Source of the DNA: Haloactinospora alba
Lineage (GTDB): Bacteria; Actinomycetota; Actinomycetes; Streptosporangiales; Streptosporangiaceae
Assembly: GCF_006717075.1 (NCBI RefSeq)
Contig: NZ_VFQC01000001.1
Coordinates: 1,845,501-1,909,500, forward strand
Length of the DNA stretch: 64,000 nucleotides
Direction: 5' to 3'
The notes under the pieces are model-generated. The model had not been told where the DNA came from and ran no database searches. It saw only the letters and a list, made by a program, of their open reading frames with translations. How positions within the stretch are numbered: the first letter of the stretch is position 1; each line of letters begins with the position of its first letter. The translations under genes were made by a program, and so were the position numbers. Shown here in pieces: positions 18,417 through 29,786 of this stretch.

Positions 18417-19006
18417 CGAAGCATCCACGTGACCGCGCCCTGGGCGATGTCGTCCGGGGCCTTGGCCAGCTCGTGGCGCTCTCCCGGGCGCACGTCCAAC
18501 GTTGTCGCGTCGCTGGGGTCCGGTACCCCGAACGGGTCACGGTCACCGTTCACCACCAGCGTGGGGACTCCCGTGGAGCGGAGTTCGGCTACGCGTGAGT
18601 GCTCCGGACGCCGGGGAGGGCGCAAGGGGAAGGCGAGCGCCACTACCGCCTGCGCTCCGAGAGAGCGGGCTGTACGGCAGGCCACCCGTGCGCCGTTGCT
18701 CCGTCCGCACACGACCAGAGGTAACTGGCCGGGTTCCGTACGGGCGCGGACGTGACGCACGACCGCGCACCAGGCCTCGTCCTGGGCGCTGCTTTTTCCG
18801 GGCGCCTTCCGGCCGGCGACGCGGTAGGGCTGGGTCACCCGCGCCACCACCAGTCCGGCCGCACGGGCGGCCTCGCACAGCGCCAACAGGTCGGGGGCGT
18901 CCACTCCCCCTCCCGCTCCGTGCGTGAGGACCAGCAAACCACGCGGCCGGGTGGACGGCGCGGCGATATCGAACCGGGCGGGACCGTGGGGCGTATCTAT
19001 GTCCAT
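18404..19006 (-). CDS. Alpha/beta hydrolase, KANL3/Tex30-like
   Basis: A 200-residue small hydrolase. It shows LVLTHGAGGGVDAPD (oxyanion region), the nucleophile elbow VVCGRSNGARVA, the acid in VVNGDRDPFGVPD and the histidine in RPGERHELAKA, so the triad is complete. The ATG at 19006 gives MDIDTPHGPARFDI; the open frame continues to 19495 but that extension is Arg/Gly-rich and overlaps the next gene. The substrate is unknown. Confidence 0.87.
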   Translation of the reverse strand: MDIDTPHGPARFDIAAPSTRPRGLLVLTHGAGGGVDAPDLLALCEAARAAGLVVARVTQPYRVAGRKAPGKSSAQDEAWCAVVRHVRARTEPGQLPLVVCGRSNGARVACRTARSLGAQAVVALAFPLRPPRRPEHSRVAELRSTGVPTLVVNGDRDPFGVPDPSDATTLDVRPGERHELAKAPDDIAQGAVTWMLRYTE

Positions 19007-19074
19007 GTGCCCCGACGTTAGCCCGTGCCACCGGGCCTCGAGTGAGATCCCACCGGAACGGTCCCGCAGCACAC

Positions 19075-20268
19075 CTAGGTCGCGTCCGGCCATCCGGGCG
19101 GAAGCACGTCGGTACCACCCGCCACCGCACGACGTAGGCGCTCCCGGAAGTCGTCGTGCAGCGCCCTCCCCCACACGTAGGAGCTCGGCACCCGTACGGC
19201 CTCCTCCGCAACCTGGCGCAGTTCGGCGGCCCGCTCCTCCCCCGCGGCGACTGGCCCCGCGATTCGCGTGTACATCTGGTCGAGCGCGAGAAACAGCTCT
19301 CCGGCGAGCATGGCGGAAGTGCCCTCGCTCGCGGCGGCCTCCACATAGGGGTCCCACCACGCGGTCACCTCGTGTGTCTCCTCGGCCTGTGCCTCCTCGG
19401 GTGGGGAGGCGTCGAGCGCGAGGAAACCACGTCGCAGCCGGGAGCGCACCTCCTCCGCGGTGGCGGAGTCGCCGTGTGCCATGCCGTACTCCCACACACG
19501 CTGGGACTCCTCCGGGTCTCCGCGCACCTCGAGCAGGCGGGCCAGCAGCTCCACGGCCGCACCGGTCGTCTCGGGGGGCGCTGTGGTGCCTCCCTCCGGC
19601 CCCGGTTCGGTCTCGGCCGTTACGGCACCGAACTCCCCGATGGCGCGCTCCATGTACACGGCCCCCAGCAACAGCCGCAGCCCCGGGTGCTCGCCCGCTT
19701 CCAACCCCGTGCGGATCGCTGCTTCCGCCCCGTCCACCTCTCCCCGGTCGAGCAGACGCCCGGCGTAGTCGTGGGCGGCCTCCGCCACGAGCCGTGTGGG
19801 GGGTTCCGCCAGCGCCCTGCTCCAGTACTCCCGCGCCTCCGCAGGGTCGCCGCGTTCCTCGGAGATGCGGGCGAGCCCGTGGTGGGCAGCCGGAACATAG
19901 CGGTCATTGCCCAGTGCGAGGAGTTCCTGCCATGCCTCGCTGGCTTCCTCCCCGGCTCCGTCGGCCTCGTGGGAGAGGGCCAGGTGGTAGGCGGCGCGAG
20001 CGGCGAACTCGGGGTCCCCCGTTTCGATGGCCATCCGGTCCGCTCCACGGGCGGCACGCACGTCACCCAGGTCGTGTCGCACCACGGCGAGGCCGAGAGC
20101 TGCCCGAGGGCGGTACGTGGGGCTCCCCTGGTCGAGAACCTGCTCGTACACGTACGCAGCGCGTTTCAGGTGGCCGTTCTCCGCAAGGTCGCGAGCCTGC
20201 TCGCACAGGTTCGCGAGTTCCGCCTCGTTCGCCGTGCTGGGGTCAGGGTTCCCGGAGGCCGCGGTCAT
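19075..20268 (-). CDS. Tetratricopeptide-repeat protein
   Basis: A 397-residue helical-repeat protein with no signal peptide or membrane segment. TPR/Sel1-like pairs are visible from residue 15 to about 180 (for example LAENGHLKRAAYVYEQVL and EAWQELLALGNDRYVPAAH), with further repeats to 290. The C-terminal 100 residues (EVTAWWDPYVEAAASEGTSA onward) form a separate unrecognised part. The ATG at 20268 has GGAGAG about 9 nt upstream; an in-frame GTG at 20283 lacks a ribosome site. It is probably a cytoplasmic scaffold; partners are unknown. Confidence 0.85.
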   Translation of the reverse strand: MTAASGNPDPSTANEAELANLCEQARDLAENGHLKRAAYVYEQVLDQGSPTYRPRAALGLAVVRHDLGDVRAARGADRMAIETGDPEFAARAAYHLALSHEADGAGEEASEAWQELLALGNDRYVPAAHHGLARISEERGDPAEAREYWSRALAEPPTRLVAEAAHDYAGRLLDRGEVDGAEAAIRTGLEAGEHPGLRLLLGAVYMERAIGEFGAVTAETEPGPEGGTTAPPETTGAAVELLARLLEVRGDPEESQRVWEYGMAHGDSATAEEVRSRLRRGFLALDASPPEEAQAEETHEVTAWWDPYVEAAASEGTSAMLAGELFLALDQMYTRIAGPVAAGEERAAELRQVAEEAVRVPSSYVWGRALHDDFRERLRRAVAGGTDVLPPGWPDAT

Positions 20269-20578
20269 AGAGTCACTCTCCACTTTGGCTGGTAATGCAG
20301 CAGTGCCGTTGGTGGTGGAAGAGTAACGTCTGTGGGACGGAAGGTTAGTGGCCGTGCGCGGGATGGTTTCGTAATTGGTTGAAGAAAAGCTCCACCTTTA
20401 CGGTGTAGATTCACCTCGGTGGCAGTATGCCGCAGGTACCACGTCACGGCCACGGACCGGAACGTCTTCCGGCATCCCGCAGGGGGCAGGCCCGGACCGC
20501 ACCGGCCTGCACGGAACCGGGTGGTGTCAGCGACCCGGCGGGTCGCTGACACCACCCGAACACTCCTACGGGAGGGAC
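20269..20578. other. Intergenic region between gcvP and the TPR gene
   Basis: 310 bases without a gene. It contains the gcvP terminator hairpin (20521-20555) and an AT-richer stretch (about 20370-20415) that probably holds the TPR gene promoter; no clear -35/-10 pair was recognised. Confidence 0.5.
20521..20555 (-). terminator. Hairpin terminator after gcvP
   Basis: Perfect inverted repeat with 16-bp arms (GTGGTGTCAGCGACCC and its complement) and a 3-nt loop, 23 nt past the gcvP stop. It has no T-tract, as is usual for high-GC actinobacteria. Confidence 0.8.
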
Positions 20579-23476
<2,898 letters not shown>

Positions 23477-23528
23477 GGAGACCTCCTGGTCGCATAGGCC
23501 GACTGTCGGCTGCTCCTGTCTGGTCTCC
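23477..23528 (-). promoter_or_regulatory. Possible ribosome-site-masking helix before gcvP
   Basis: GGAGACC (complement of 23522-23528) can pair with GGTCTCC (complement of 23477-23483), which touches the 3' edge of the gcvP Shine-Dalgarno sequence and the start codon. The loop contains a second small palindrome (23498-23510). It lies between the glycine aptamer and the ATG, where an expression platform would be. This is a structural inference from base pairing by eye. Confidence 0.4.
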
Positions 23529-23578
23529 CCCTCTGTCGCCCACGACCTCTCGGACGTGGCGCAGGCGCTTACCGCCTA

Positions 23579-23672
23579 CCGCTTCAGAGTTGCCTCCTCC
23601 ACGCGGTCCTTTTGCCTGAGAGGTTACTGGGGAGTATTGCCCCGTCGGCGCCCGCTGAGGGTCTCTCCCACG
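23579..23672 (-). ncRNA. Glycine riboswitch (single aptamer) of gcvP
   Basis: On the minus strand the leader has the glycine-aptamer landmarks in order: GGGAGAGACC opening the first stem, GGGCGCCGACGGGGCAA, CCTCTCAGGCAAAAGGACCG, and a closing GAGGCAACTCTGAAGC. This matches the actinobacterial gcv riboswitch layout. Only one aptamer is evident, about 100 nt upstream of the gcvP start codon. In gcv operons glycine binding usually turns expression on. Confidence 0.92.
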
Positions 23673-23887
23673 TGGTATCGACGGCTCGGGTCATTGCTGA
23701 AGTTGTCCCTGTACGTCACTCGCCATGGTACTAACACCTACCCGCCACCGGAGTTTCCGGGCAGTCTGTCAGCCATCGGGAGCGCCGCTTCCCTGATCCT
23801 GGCTGCGTCCTCCCGGAACCAGCCCGAGAGTACGTGCAGGTGACCTTAACAGGACACCCACACCGCCCCCCGGATACGGGACCCCGC

Positions 23888-24487
23888 TCAACCGGTCTTG
23901 CGATGCCGTCTCCGCCGCGTCAGCTCGTCGTCGTGGGGAGGCTCCGGCGGCCTCGTCCCCGCGAGGCGCTCGCCGGGAAACTCGCGCAGCGAGCTCTCCA
24001 GCTCCCGCCACACGTGCCCGAGGGCGATACCGAAGACGGCTTTCCCCTCCCGCATGAGGTCGGCCACGTCCCCCGGAGAGGTGCACTCGTATACGCTGAC
24101 GCCGTCACTCATCAAGGTGATCTCGGCGAGGTCGGAGGTGCCACGGTGACGGAGGTGCTCGACCGCGGTACGGATCTGCTGCAACGAGATCCCCGTGTCG
24201 AGCAGCCGTTTCACCACTTTGAGAATCAGCACATCCCGGAAGCTGTACAGGGCAGCCCCGCATGTGTCCTCGGGCCACACGCTCGGCTCGACGAGACGGG
24301 TCCGTGCCCAGTAGTCAAGCTGGCGGTAGGTGATACCGGCAGCCGCGCACGCTGTGGGACCGCGATAGCCGATGTTCATAGGCAGCGCCACCACGTCCTC
24401 GTTACACAGTAGGCCCTGCTCCCCGGCTCTCTGCACGGCGAACCGCTCGCTCCCGGAGGCCTGCTGTTCACTGTTCGCAACCGCCAC
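23888..24487 (-). CDS. MerR-family transcriptional regulator
   Basis: A 199-residue regulator with the winged-helix IGYRGPTACAAAGITYRQLD, then YWARTRLVEPS and a dimerisation helix (VLILKVVKRLLDTGISLQQI). It resembles the second MerR (Rv1830 type) next to gcvB in mycobacteria. I start it at the GTG at 24487 because GGAGG lies 6 nt upstream; the frame continues to 24547 without a ribosome site. The tail is Arg/Pro-rich. It lies in the gcvP-merR-DUF151-garA block, consistent with control of nitrogen or glycine metabolism (inference). Confidence 0.9.
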   Translation of the reverse strand: MAVANSEQQASGSERFAVQRAGEQGLLCNEDVVALPMNIGYRGPTACAAAGITYRQLDYWARTRLVEPSVWPEDTCGAALYSFRDVLILKVVKRLLDTGISLQQIRTAVEHLRHRGTSDLAEITLMSDGVSVYECTSPGDVADLMREGKAVFGIALGHVWRELESSLREFPGERLAGTRPPEPPHDDELTRRRRHRKTG

Positions 24488-24886
24488 GCCGAACCTCCGG
24501 CTTCTTCGCCCACGGCAGCCCGGCAAGGAGACTTTCGACGAGTGCACCGCGGGTTCTCATCGAGAACGAAAGTAAGTCGACGGTGTGGAAAGCGTCAACG
24601 GCACGCTCCGGCGCGTTGCGAAACGCTCTCCTCCTAACATGCAGTAGCCATCCGTAGCCACACGCGCACGCAGAACCGCGGTGCCTTCCGTCCGACGGCC
24701 GAAGAGAGCGAGGAGCGGCAGAGTCCCGCCACACGCCCCACCCCTCGTACGGCAGTTCACCCTCCAGCTTTCACCACCGGGGGTTTCCGGCCGCGCACGG
24801 TCCCGAACGTCTCCGGGGCGGCCCCCACACCGCCCCTCGCCCGACGGAGGGAAGGACAGCTCCCGCGCTGGCCTGACCCGTGTCTC
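24488..24886. other. Intergenic region upstream of merR
   Basis: 399 bases with no supportable gene. It includes the merR promoter candidate and a GTTCTC-ATC-GAGAAC palindrome at 24553-24567, just downstream of the -10 box, which could be a MerR or repressor site. Confidence 0.45.
24569..24598 (-). promoter_or_regulatory. Candidate sigma-70-type promoter of merR
   Basis: On the minus strand TTGACG (24598-24593) is followed after 18 nt by TACTTT (24574-24569), about 80 nt before the chosen merR start. The 6-bp palindrome at 24553-24567 would overlap the start of the transcript. Confidence 0.45.
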
Positions 24887-25357
24887 TCAGGTTGTCCGAC
24901 CGAAATCCTCGGGACTGATCGTGTCCAGGAACTCGCGGAACTTTTCCACTTCGTCCTCTTGCTCGTCAGGTATTGGAACGCCGGCCTCGTCGACAACATC
25001 GCTGTGCGCGTAGATCGCCGCGCCGGTACGCAACGCGAGAGCGATGGAGTCCGACGGTCGCGCGCTGATCTCGATCCCGTTGGAGAAAACCAGATCAGCG
25101 TAGAAGATACCGTCGCTGAGCGACGTGATGTTCACGGTTTCCAGATGCGCGTCCAGACCCTCGAGAACGTCCCGGAAAAGATCATGAGTGAGCGGCCGTG
25201 CCGGAACGACCCCTTGTTGAGCCAAAGCGATCGCAGTGGCTTCGACCGCCCCGATCCAGATCGGAAGATAACGTTCACCATCGAACTCTTTGAGTAACAC
25301 GATCGGTTGGTTTGAGGGCATCTCGACCCGGACGCCGACAACCTCCATGTACTTCAC
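24887..25357 (-). CDS. Bifunctional nuclease family protein (DUF151)
   Basis: A 156-residue protein containing VVGVRVEMPSNQPIVLLKE, YLPIWIGAVEATAIALAQQG, RPLTHDLFRDVLEGL, ARPSDSIALALRTGAAIYA and the terminal PDEQEDEVEKFREFL, all diagnostic of the DUF151 fold given DNase/RNase activity in plants and bacteria. The GTG at 25357 has GGAG 5 nt upstream; ATG 25348 is the alternative. It corresponds to mycobacterial Rv1829 between garA and the MerR gene. Confidence 0.93.
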   Translation of the reverse strand: MKYMEVVGVRVEMPSNQPIVLLKEFDGERYLPIWIGAVEATAIALAQQGVVPARPLTHDLFRDVLEGLDAHLETVNITSLSDGIFYADLVFSNGIEISARPSDSIALALRTGAAIYAHSDVVDEAGVPIPDEQEDEVEKFREFLDTISPEDFGRTT

Positions 25358-25568
25358 TTCGGCTCCGTCCCACGACTCGTCGTCCCGGATGGGCACTCGC
25401 CAGGGTCCATTCCGTCTGTCTTCACGGTACACCGCCGAAGCCAAAGGCCACAGAGACGGATTCGGGTGTCGTGTGAGCCACACCTGCCGCTTCTACCGCC
25501 GACGGCGCCCTCCGGTACAAGGTTCTCCTGCAGTGGAGTACGCAAACCTCCCTGTCCCCTGGGTGTAC

Positions 25569-25586
25569 CCTCCTGCCGGCGGGAGG
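25569..25586 (-). terminator. Weak hairpin after garA
   Basis: CCTCC...GGAGG around a GCCGGC core directly after the garA stop codon. The stem is short and there is no T-tract, so the terminator role is tentative. Confidence 0.35.
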
Positions 25587-25587
25587 C

Positions 25588-26130
25588 TCAGCGCCGTGGT
25601 TTGGTCAGCAGAACCAATCGGAACTTGCCGATCTGGACCTCGTCCCCGCCACCAAGTTCCACTTCGTCTATACGCTCCCGGTTGACATAGGTGCCGTTCA
25701 AGCTACCGACATCGCGTACGCCGAACCCATCGCCGCGCCGGAAGAACTCGACATGACGCCGGGACACGGTCACATCGTCGAGGAAGATGTCGCTGTTGGG
25801 ATGACGCCCCACGGTCGTGACGTCGCTGTCCAGCAGGAAACGGCTGCCGGCGTTAGGGCCGCGCTTGACCACCAGCAGCGCTGTCCCGGAGGGAAGGGCG
25901 TCAACGTTGGTGGAATCAGGGGCGACGTCGTCACCGGACTCGGTCTCGGCCTCCAGAGCCTGGATCCCCGAGATGGATATGGTGGACGTCGTCTCACCAA
26001 CGGACTCACGGCGCTCCCCCGATTGGGGGGCTTGCTGCGCGTCACTGCGGAGAGGGGTACCACAGTTGGAGCAGAAACGGGCACCATCCGCAACGGCGTG
26101 ACCGCACTGCGTGCAGTAAACGCTCGACAT
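25588..26130 (-). CDS. garA: FHA-domain regulator GarA-like, with zinc ribbon
   Basis: A 180-residue phospho-dependent regulator. The N-terminus has a Cys4 zinc ribbon (Cys6, 9, 20, 23), which mycobacterial GarA lacks as far as I recall. It is followed by the phospho-acceptor motif GETTSTISIS (Thr47/Thr48) that Ser/Thr kinases modify in GarA, then an FHA domain (about 85-180) with VGRHPNSDIFLDD, SRRHVEFF and SLNGTYVN intact. In mycobacteria and corynebacteria GarA/OdhI inhibits 2-oxoglutarate dehydrogenase and glutamate dehydrogenase until phosphorylated. The ATG at 26130 has AGGAGG 12 nt upstream. Confidence 0.9.
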   Translation of the reverse strand: MSSVYCTQCGHAVADGARFCSNCGTPLRSDAQQAPQSGERRESVGETTSTISISGIQALEAETESGDDVAPDSTNVDALPSGTALLVVKRGPNAGSRFLLDSDVTTVGRHPNSDIFLDDVTVSRRHVEFFRRGDGFGVRDVGSLNGTYVNRERIDEVELGGGDEVQIGKFRLVLLTKPRR

Positions 26131-27073
26131 AGGTCGGCTCGGCCTCCTACCGCACGGGGCGGTGGTTGATTCGGCTGATAATCATGGCACGTGGTGTTCG
26201 GGCGGTGTGCCCGTGACGAAGAACGACCCAGGAGATTCCTGTAGTTCCCGATTCACTTCATAGTCCTCATCCTATGTTGGGCGCGGGAGGCGCAGTGCCG
26301 ATACAACAGAGGAACCTCCCCTCCCTCCTCTCGGGAAAGGCGCGGCGGCTTCGTCGGGGGAACGGGGATGAGCCGCCCTCCTGCCGGGCCCACCACGGGC
26401 ATTCCCGCATGCCAGACACCGCAAGCCTTGGCATACGGGGTTACCGAGCGGTTGCACGGAGGGGAATGCCCGTCTCGACACGTGTACGAGTGTATTCGGG
26501 ACACGGCCGTTCCTGATCGGAAGTTCCCGAGAAATCGGGGCTGTGAGAAAAACGCTCTCCTGCGTTCCCGTGTTCCGCGCCTCCGGGAACCGGTCCCGCG
26601 CCCCACCTGTTCCCGCCGAACGGCACCGTAGGAAGCCCTCGGTGCCCCTTCCCCACCCGCTGGCACGAACGTTCCGCACGAGGGTGCGGCCACGGCCGGG
26701 GGATCCGCCACCCGACAGGAGCACCGCACCGGGCACCCTCCGGACGCATCGGTCCCGTGGGACGCCGAGGGCAAGACCGCGTGTGTCCCACCGACGGCGC
26801 CCCGCCTTTCCCGGCGGAGTCTCCCAACCGACCACACTGTTCCCATCGGGGACACCAACGCAGCGATCGGGCTGTCCTCCCCAACGCTCCCCAGCGGCTC
26901 GTCGCCGTCGGTTCCCGCGTACCGGGGCGGATCCTCCGCGACCGTTCGCCTCCCGTGTTCCCACGTGTGGCGCTGGCCAGGAGGACACGGGGAGCCGAGG
27001 CATCCGGCCAACACGAGAGCTCCCGGAACGTAGCGCGTGTCGACCGGGTCAGCTCGACCGCGGAGGGGGTGCG
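26131..27073. other. 943-base gene-free region upstream of garA
   Basis: The longest stretch without a supportable gene. Frames on both strands are Arg/Pro/Gly-rich with no ribosome sites or recognisable motifs, and I see no tRNA. In related genomes this position often holds gcvH and DUF881/DUF1290 genes between the pgsA-like gene and garA; no readable remnant is visible. The garA promoter is expected near the AT-richer 26240-26280. Confidence 0.5.
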
Positions 27074-29572
27074 TCACTCCTCGGCCTGCTCCACGACCGC
27101 TCCCCACTCGTCCAACATGCGCTGTGCGGTGTCAGTGTCGGTTCCCTCCGCCCACACGTGCGTGACCGCCTCGGAGGTGTCGGGTAGCACCAGAGCCCAA
27201 CTCCCGTCGGGCTCGATGATCCGCACCCCGTCCGTGGTGTCGATCTCACGATCATCCGCGGCCTCGACGACAGCGCGCATGACAGCGCCTTTGGCGGCCC
27301 ACGGAGTAGGGACGGAACGGCGCAGCAGGTTGGACCGGGGGATACGCCGGTCGATCTGGCTCAGCGACAGCCGGGTACGGGACACCAGTCCCAACAGGCG
27401 CACGAACGCCGCTATCCCGTCACTGGTTCGGGAGAACTCCGGCAGCATGAAACCGCCCCTCCCGTCCGCGGCGAAGATGATGTCATCGGCACGGGCTGCC
27501 TTGGTGAGTTCGTCGATGGCGGTGGGGGTCCACTGCACACGGACTCCGTACTGGCCAGCCACCTGTTCCGCTACCCGGGTGGATGTCACGGGGAGCGCCA
27601 CCCGGCCCTCCCCCCGTTCCGCGGCGACAAGGTCCAGCACCACCAACAGGGCACGCTCGTTGTCGATGAGTTCCCCGTTCTCGTCCACGATGGACATGCG
27701 CTCCGCCACCGGCTCGAAACGGACGCCGAAGTCCGCTCCGGAGGAGGAAACGAGATCCCCGAGGTGTTGCAGGTCACGCATCTGCTTGGCGAGGGTGTCA
27801 GTGGGAGAGTCCTCGTCCAGCCGGTTGTTGAGGGTCAACACGTCGACCCCGAGACGCCCCAACAGTGACGGGAGCACCAGCGCCCCAGTCCCTCCGGCGC
27901 AGTCGATGACCACTTTCATCCCCGACTCGCGCACACCGCTCGTGTCGACGCAGCGGAGCAGCTCATAGGCGTAGTTCTCTATTCCGCGGGAGGGCAGGGA
28001 GAGCTCGGCTATCTCGCCGGGGAACGCCCTTCGGTACTCCGCCCTGGTGAAGACGCGTTCCAGCTTGCGCTGGGCCGCTGGGGAAAGGTCAGCCCCGCTC
28101 TCGTCGAAGAAGACGATGTCCACGGACTGCGGGTCTCCCGGAGAGGTCCGCAGGGCGATGCCTCCTCCGATCCCGCTCTGTGAGGTGTGGAACCGGGCCA
28201 CCGGGAGCGGAACCACCTCCAGGTCATGGACATCGATCGCACCCGCGGTCAGCGCGCTGATCACCGCGCGTTTCAGTGTGCGCGCCCCACGTGACACGTC
28301 ACGTGACGTCGTTACCACTGTCCCCTTCTTCAGGGTCGTCGCGAACGCGCTTGCCAGACGCACCGCGAGCTCGGGGGTGATCTCCACGTTGATGAGCCCG
28401 GAGACGCCGCGTGGACCGAACAGCGACCGCTGCCCCCGGGACTCCCACACCACGTTCGCGTTGACGACGGCACCGGCCTCGATGGTCTTGAACGGATAGA
28501 CCTTGATGTCGTTGGCGAGGTAGGCCTCGGACTCGATGACGCATTCCTCGCCGACGACCGTGCCCTCCTCAACGCGGGCCCCCGGCATGACGTCCGTGTT
28601 CTTGCCGATCACGCAGCCGCGGAGGTTGGTGCTGGCACCGAGATAGACGTTGCCGTGCACAACGGAGCGGTGCAGGAACGCCTCCGAGCGCACCACGGCG
28701 TTGCTGCCCAGAACGGTGAACTCACGCAGCTCCGCCCCGGGTTCGACCTTGGCATAGTCACCGATGTACAGCGGGCCTTTGAGTACTGCCTCCGGGTCGA
28801 CCTCGGCCCCTTCGGCTACCCACACACCGGGCGACATCTCGAAGCCGTCGATCTCCACGTCGACCTTCCCGGAGAGCACGTCGGCCTGGGCCCTGAGGTA
28901 GCTCTCGTGGGTACCCACGTCCTCCCAGTAACCGTCAGTGACATAACCGTAGATGGGGGATCCCGCTTCGAGGAGGGCGGGGAAAACGTCACCGGACCAG
29001 TCCACGACCTCGTTCTCCGCCACGTGCTGGAGCACTTCCGGTTCCATGACGTAGATACCCGTGTTCACCGTGTCGGAGAACACCTGGCCCCATGTGGGCT
29101 TTTCCAGAAACCGCTGGACCCTCCCCTGGTCGTCGACGATGATGATGCCGAACTCAAGCGGGTTGGCGACCCGTTTGAGCCCAATGGTGACCATGGCCCC
29201 GTTCTCCCGGTGGAAACGGACCATATCCGATAGGTCGATGTCGGTGAGCGCGTCCCCGGAAACAACGATGAACGGTTCGCCCGCCAGTTGTTCCTCGGCA
29301 TTCTTCACGCTTCCTGCAGTACCTAGCGGCACCTCCTCGGCGACGTAGTGCAGATTCATGTCGAACTCTTCCCCGTCACCGAAATAGTTCCGTATCAGAG
29401 TGGCGAGGAATTGCACTGTGACGACCGTGTCATGGAATCCGTGCCGGTTGAGGAGCCGTAGCACGTGTTCCATGATCGGCCTGTTCACCACAGGCAGCAG
29501 GGGCTTGGGCTGGTTCGCGGTCATCGGACGCAGACGTGTTCCCTCGCCTCCGGCCATTACCACTGCCTTCAT
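27074..29572 (-). CDS. Mannose-1-phosphate guanylyltransferase fused to a degenerate phosphomannomutase domain
   Basis: An 832-residue fusion. Residues 1-235 are a nucleotidyltransferase (MKAVVMAGGEGTRLRPMT, then the metal-binding SGDALTDID) predicted to make an activated sugar nucleotide such as GDP-mannose. Residues 250-380 form a left-handed beta-helix of hexapeptide repeats. Residues 395 onward resemble phosphohexomutase. However, the catalytic SHNP loop reads TSPGDP (about 476-481) and the metal loop DGDADR is replaced by FEPVAERM (about 619-626), so the mutase half is probably inactive or regulatory. The ATG at 29572 has GGAGGG 8 nt upstream. Cell-envelope mannosylation is the inferred role. 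Confidence 0.9.
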   Translation of the reverse strand: MKAVVMAGGEGTRLRPMTANQPKPLLPVVNRPIMEHVLRLLNRHGFHDTVVTVQFLATLIRNYFGDGEEFDMNLHYVAEEVPLGTAGSVKNAEEQLAGEPFIVVSGDALTDIDLSDMVRFHRENGAMVTIGLKRVANPLEFGIIIVDDQGRVQRFLEKPTWGQVFSDTVNTGIYVMEPEVLQHVAENEVVDWSGDVFPALLEAGSPIYGYVTDGYWEDVGTHESYLRAQADVLSGKVDVEIDGFEMSPGVWVAEGAEVDPEAVLKGPLYIGDYAKVEPGAELREFTVLGSNAVVRSEAFLHRSVVHGNVYLGASTNLRGCVIGKNTDVMPGARVEEGTVVGEECVIESEAYLANDIKVYPFKTIEAGAVVNANVVWESRGQRSLFGPRGVSGLINVEITPELAVRLASAFATTLKKGTVVTTSRDVSRGARTLKRAVISALTAGAIDVHDLEVVPLPVARFHTSQSGIGGGIALRTSPGDPQSVDIVFFDESGADLSPAAQRKLERVFTRAEYRRAFPGEIAELSLPSRGIENYAYELLRCVDTSGVRESGMKVVIDCAGGTGALVLPSLLGRLGVDVLTLNNRLDEDSPTDTLAKQMRDLQHLGDLVSSSGADFGVRFEPVAERMSIVDENGELIDNERALLVVLDLVAAERGEGRVALPVTSTRVAEQVAGQYGVRVQWTPTAIDELTKAARADDIIFAADGRGGFMLPEFSRTSDGIAAFVRLLGLVSRTRLSLSQIDRRIPRSNLLRRSVPTPWAAKGAVMRAVVEAADDREIDTTDGVRIIEPDGSWALVLPDTSEAVTHVWAEGTDTDTAQRMLDEWGAVVEQAEE

Positions 29573-29786
29573 CGGAACCACCCTCCGATCCGGCCAACGC
29601 GTACTCTCGGGAATTCGGGCATCAGTCGGTCTCCAGAAATCGTGCGGCCTCCGGTGACGGTAGCTGACCTGCCGCTACGCGGCTCCGCCCCGACACAGGG
29701 GGCCTTGATGCCATGCAGAAGGAAGGTGCGCCACGAGGTAGTCGGCAACCGTCGGGAAACATTGGTTTCCTTTCCCGCAGAAGGTA

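Noticed and set aside
26253-27107. 284-codon minus-strand frame in the gene-free region
   Set aside because: Arg/Gly/Pro-rich with no motif, overlaps the guanylyltransferase 3' end, and has no ribosome site.
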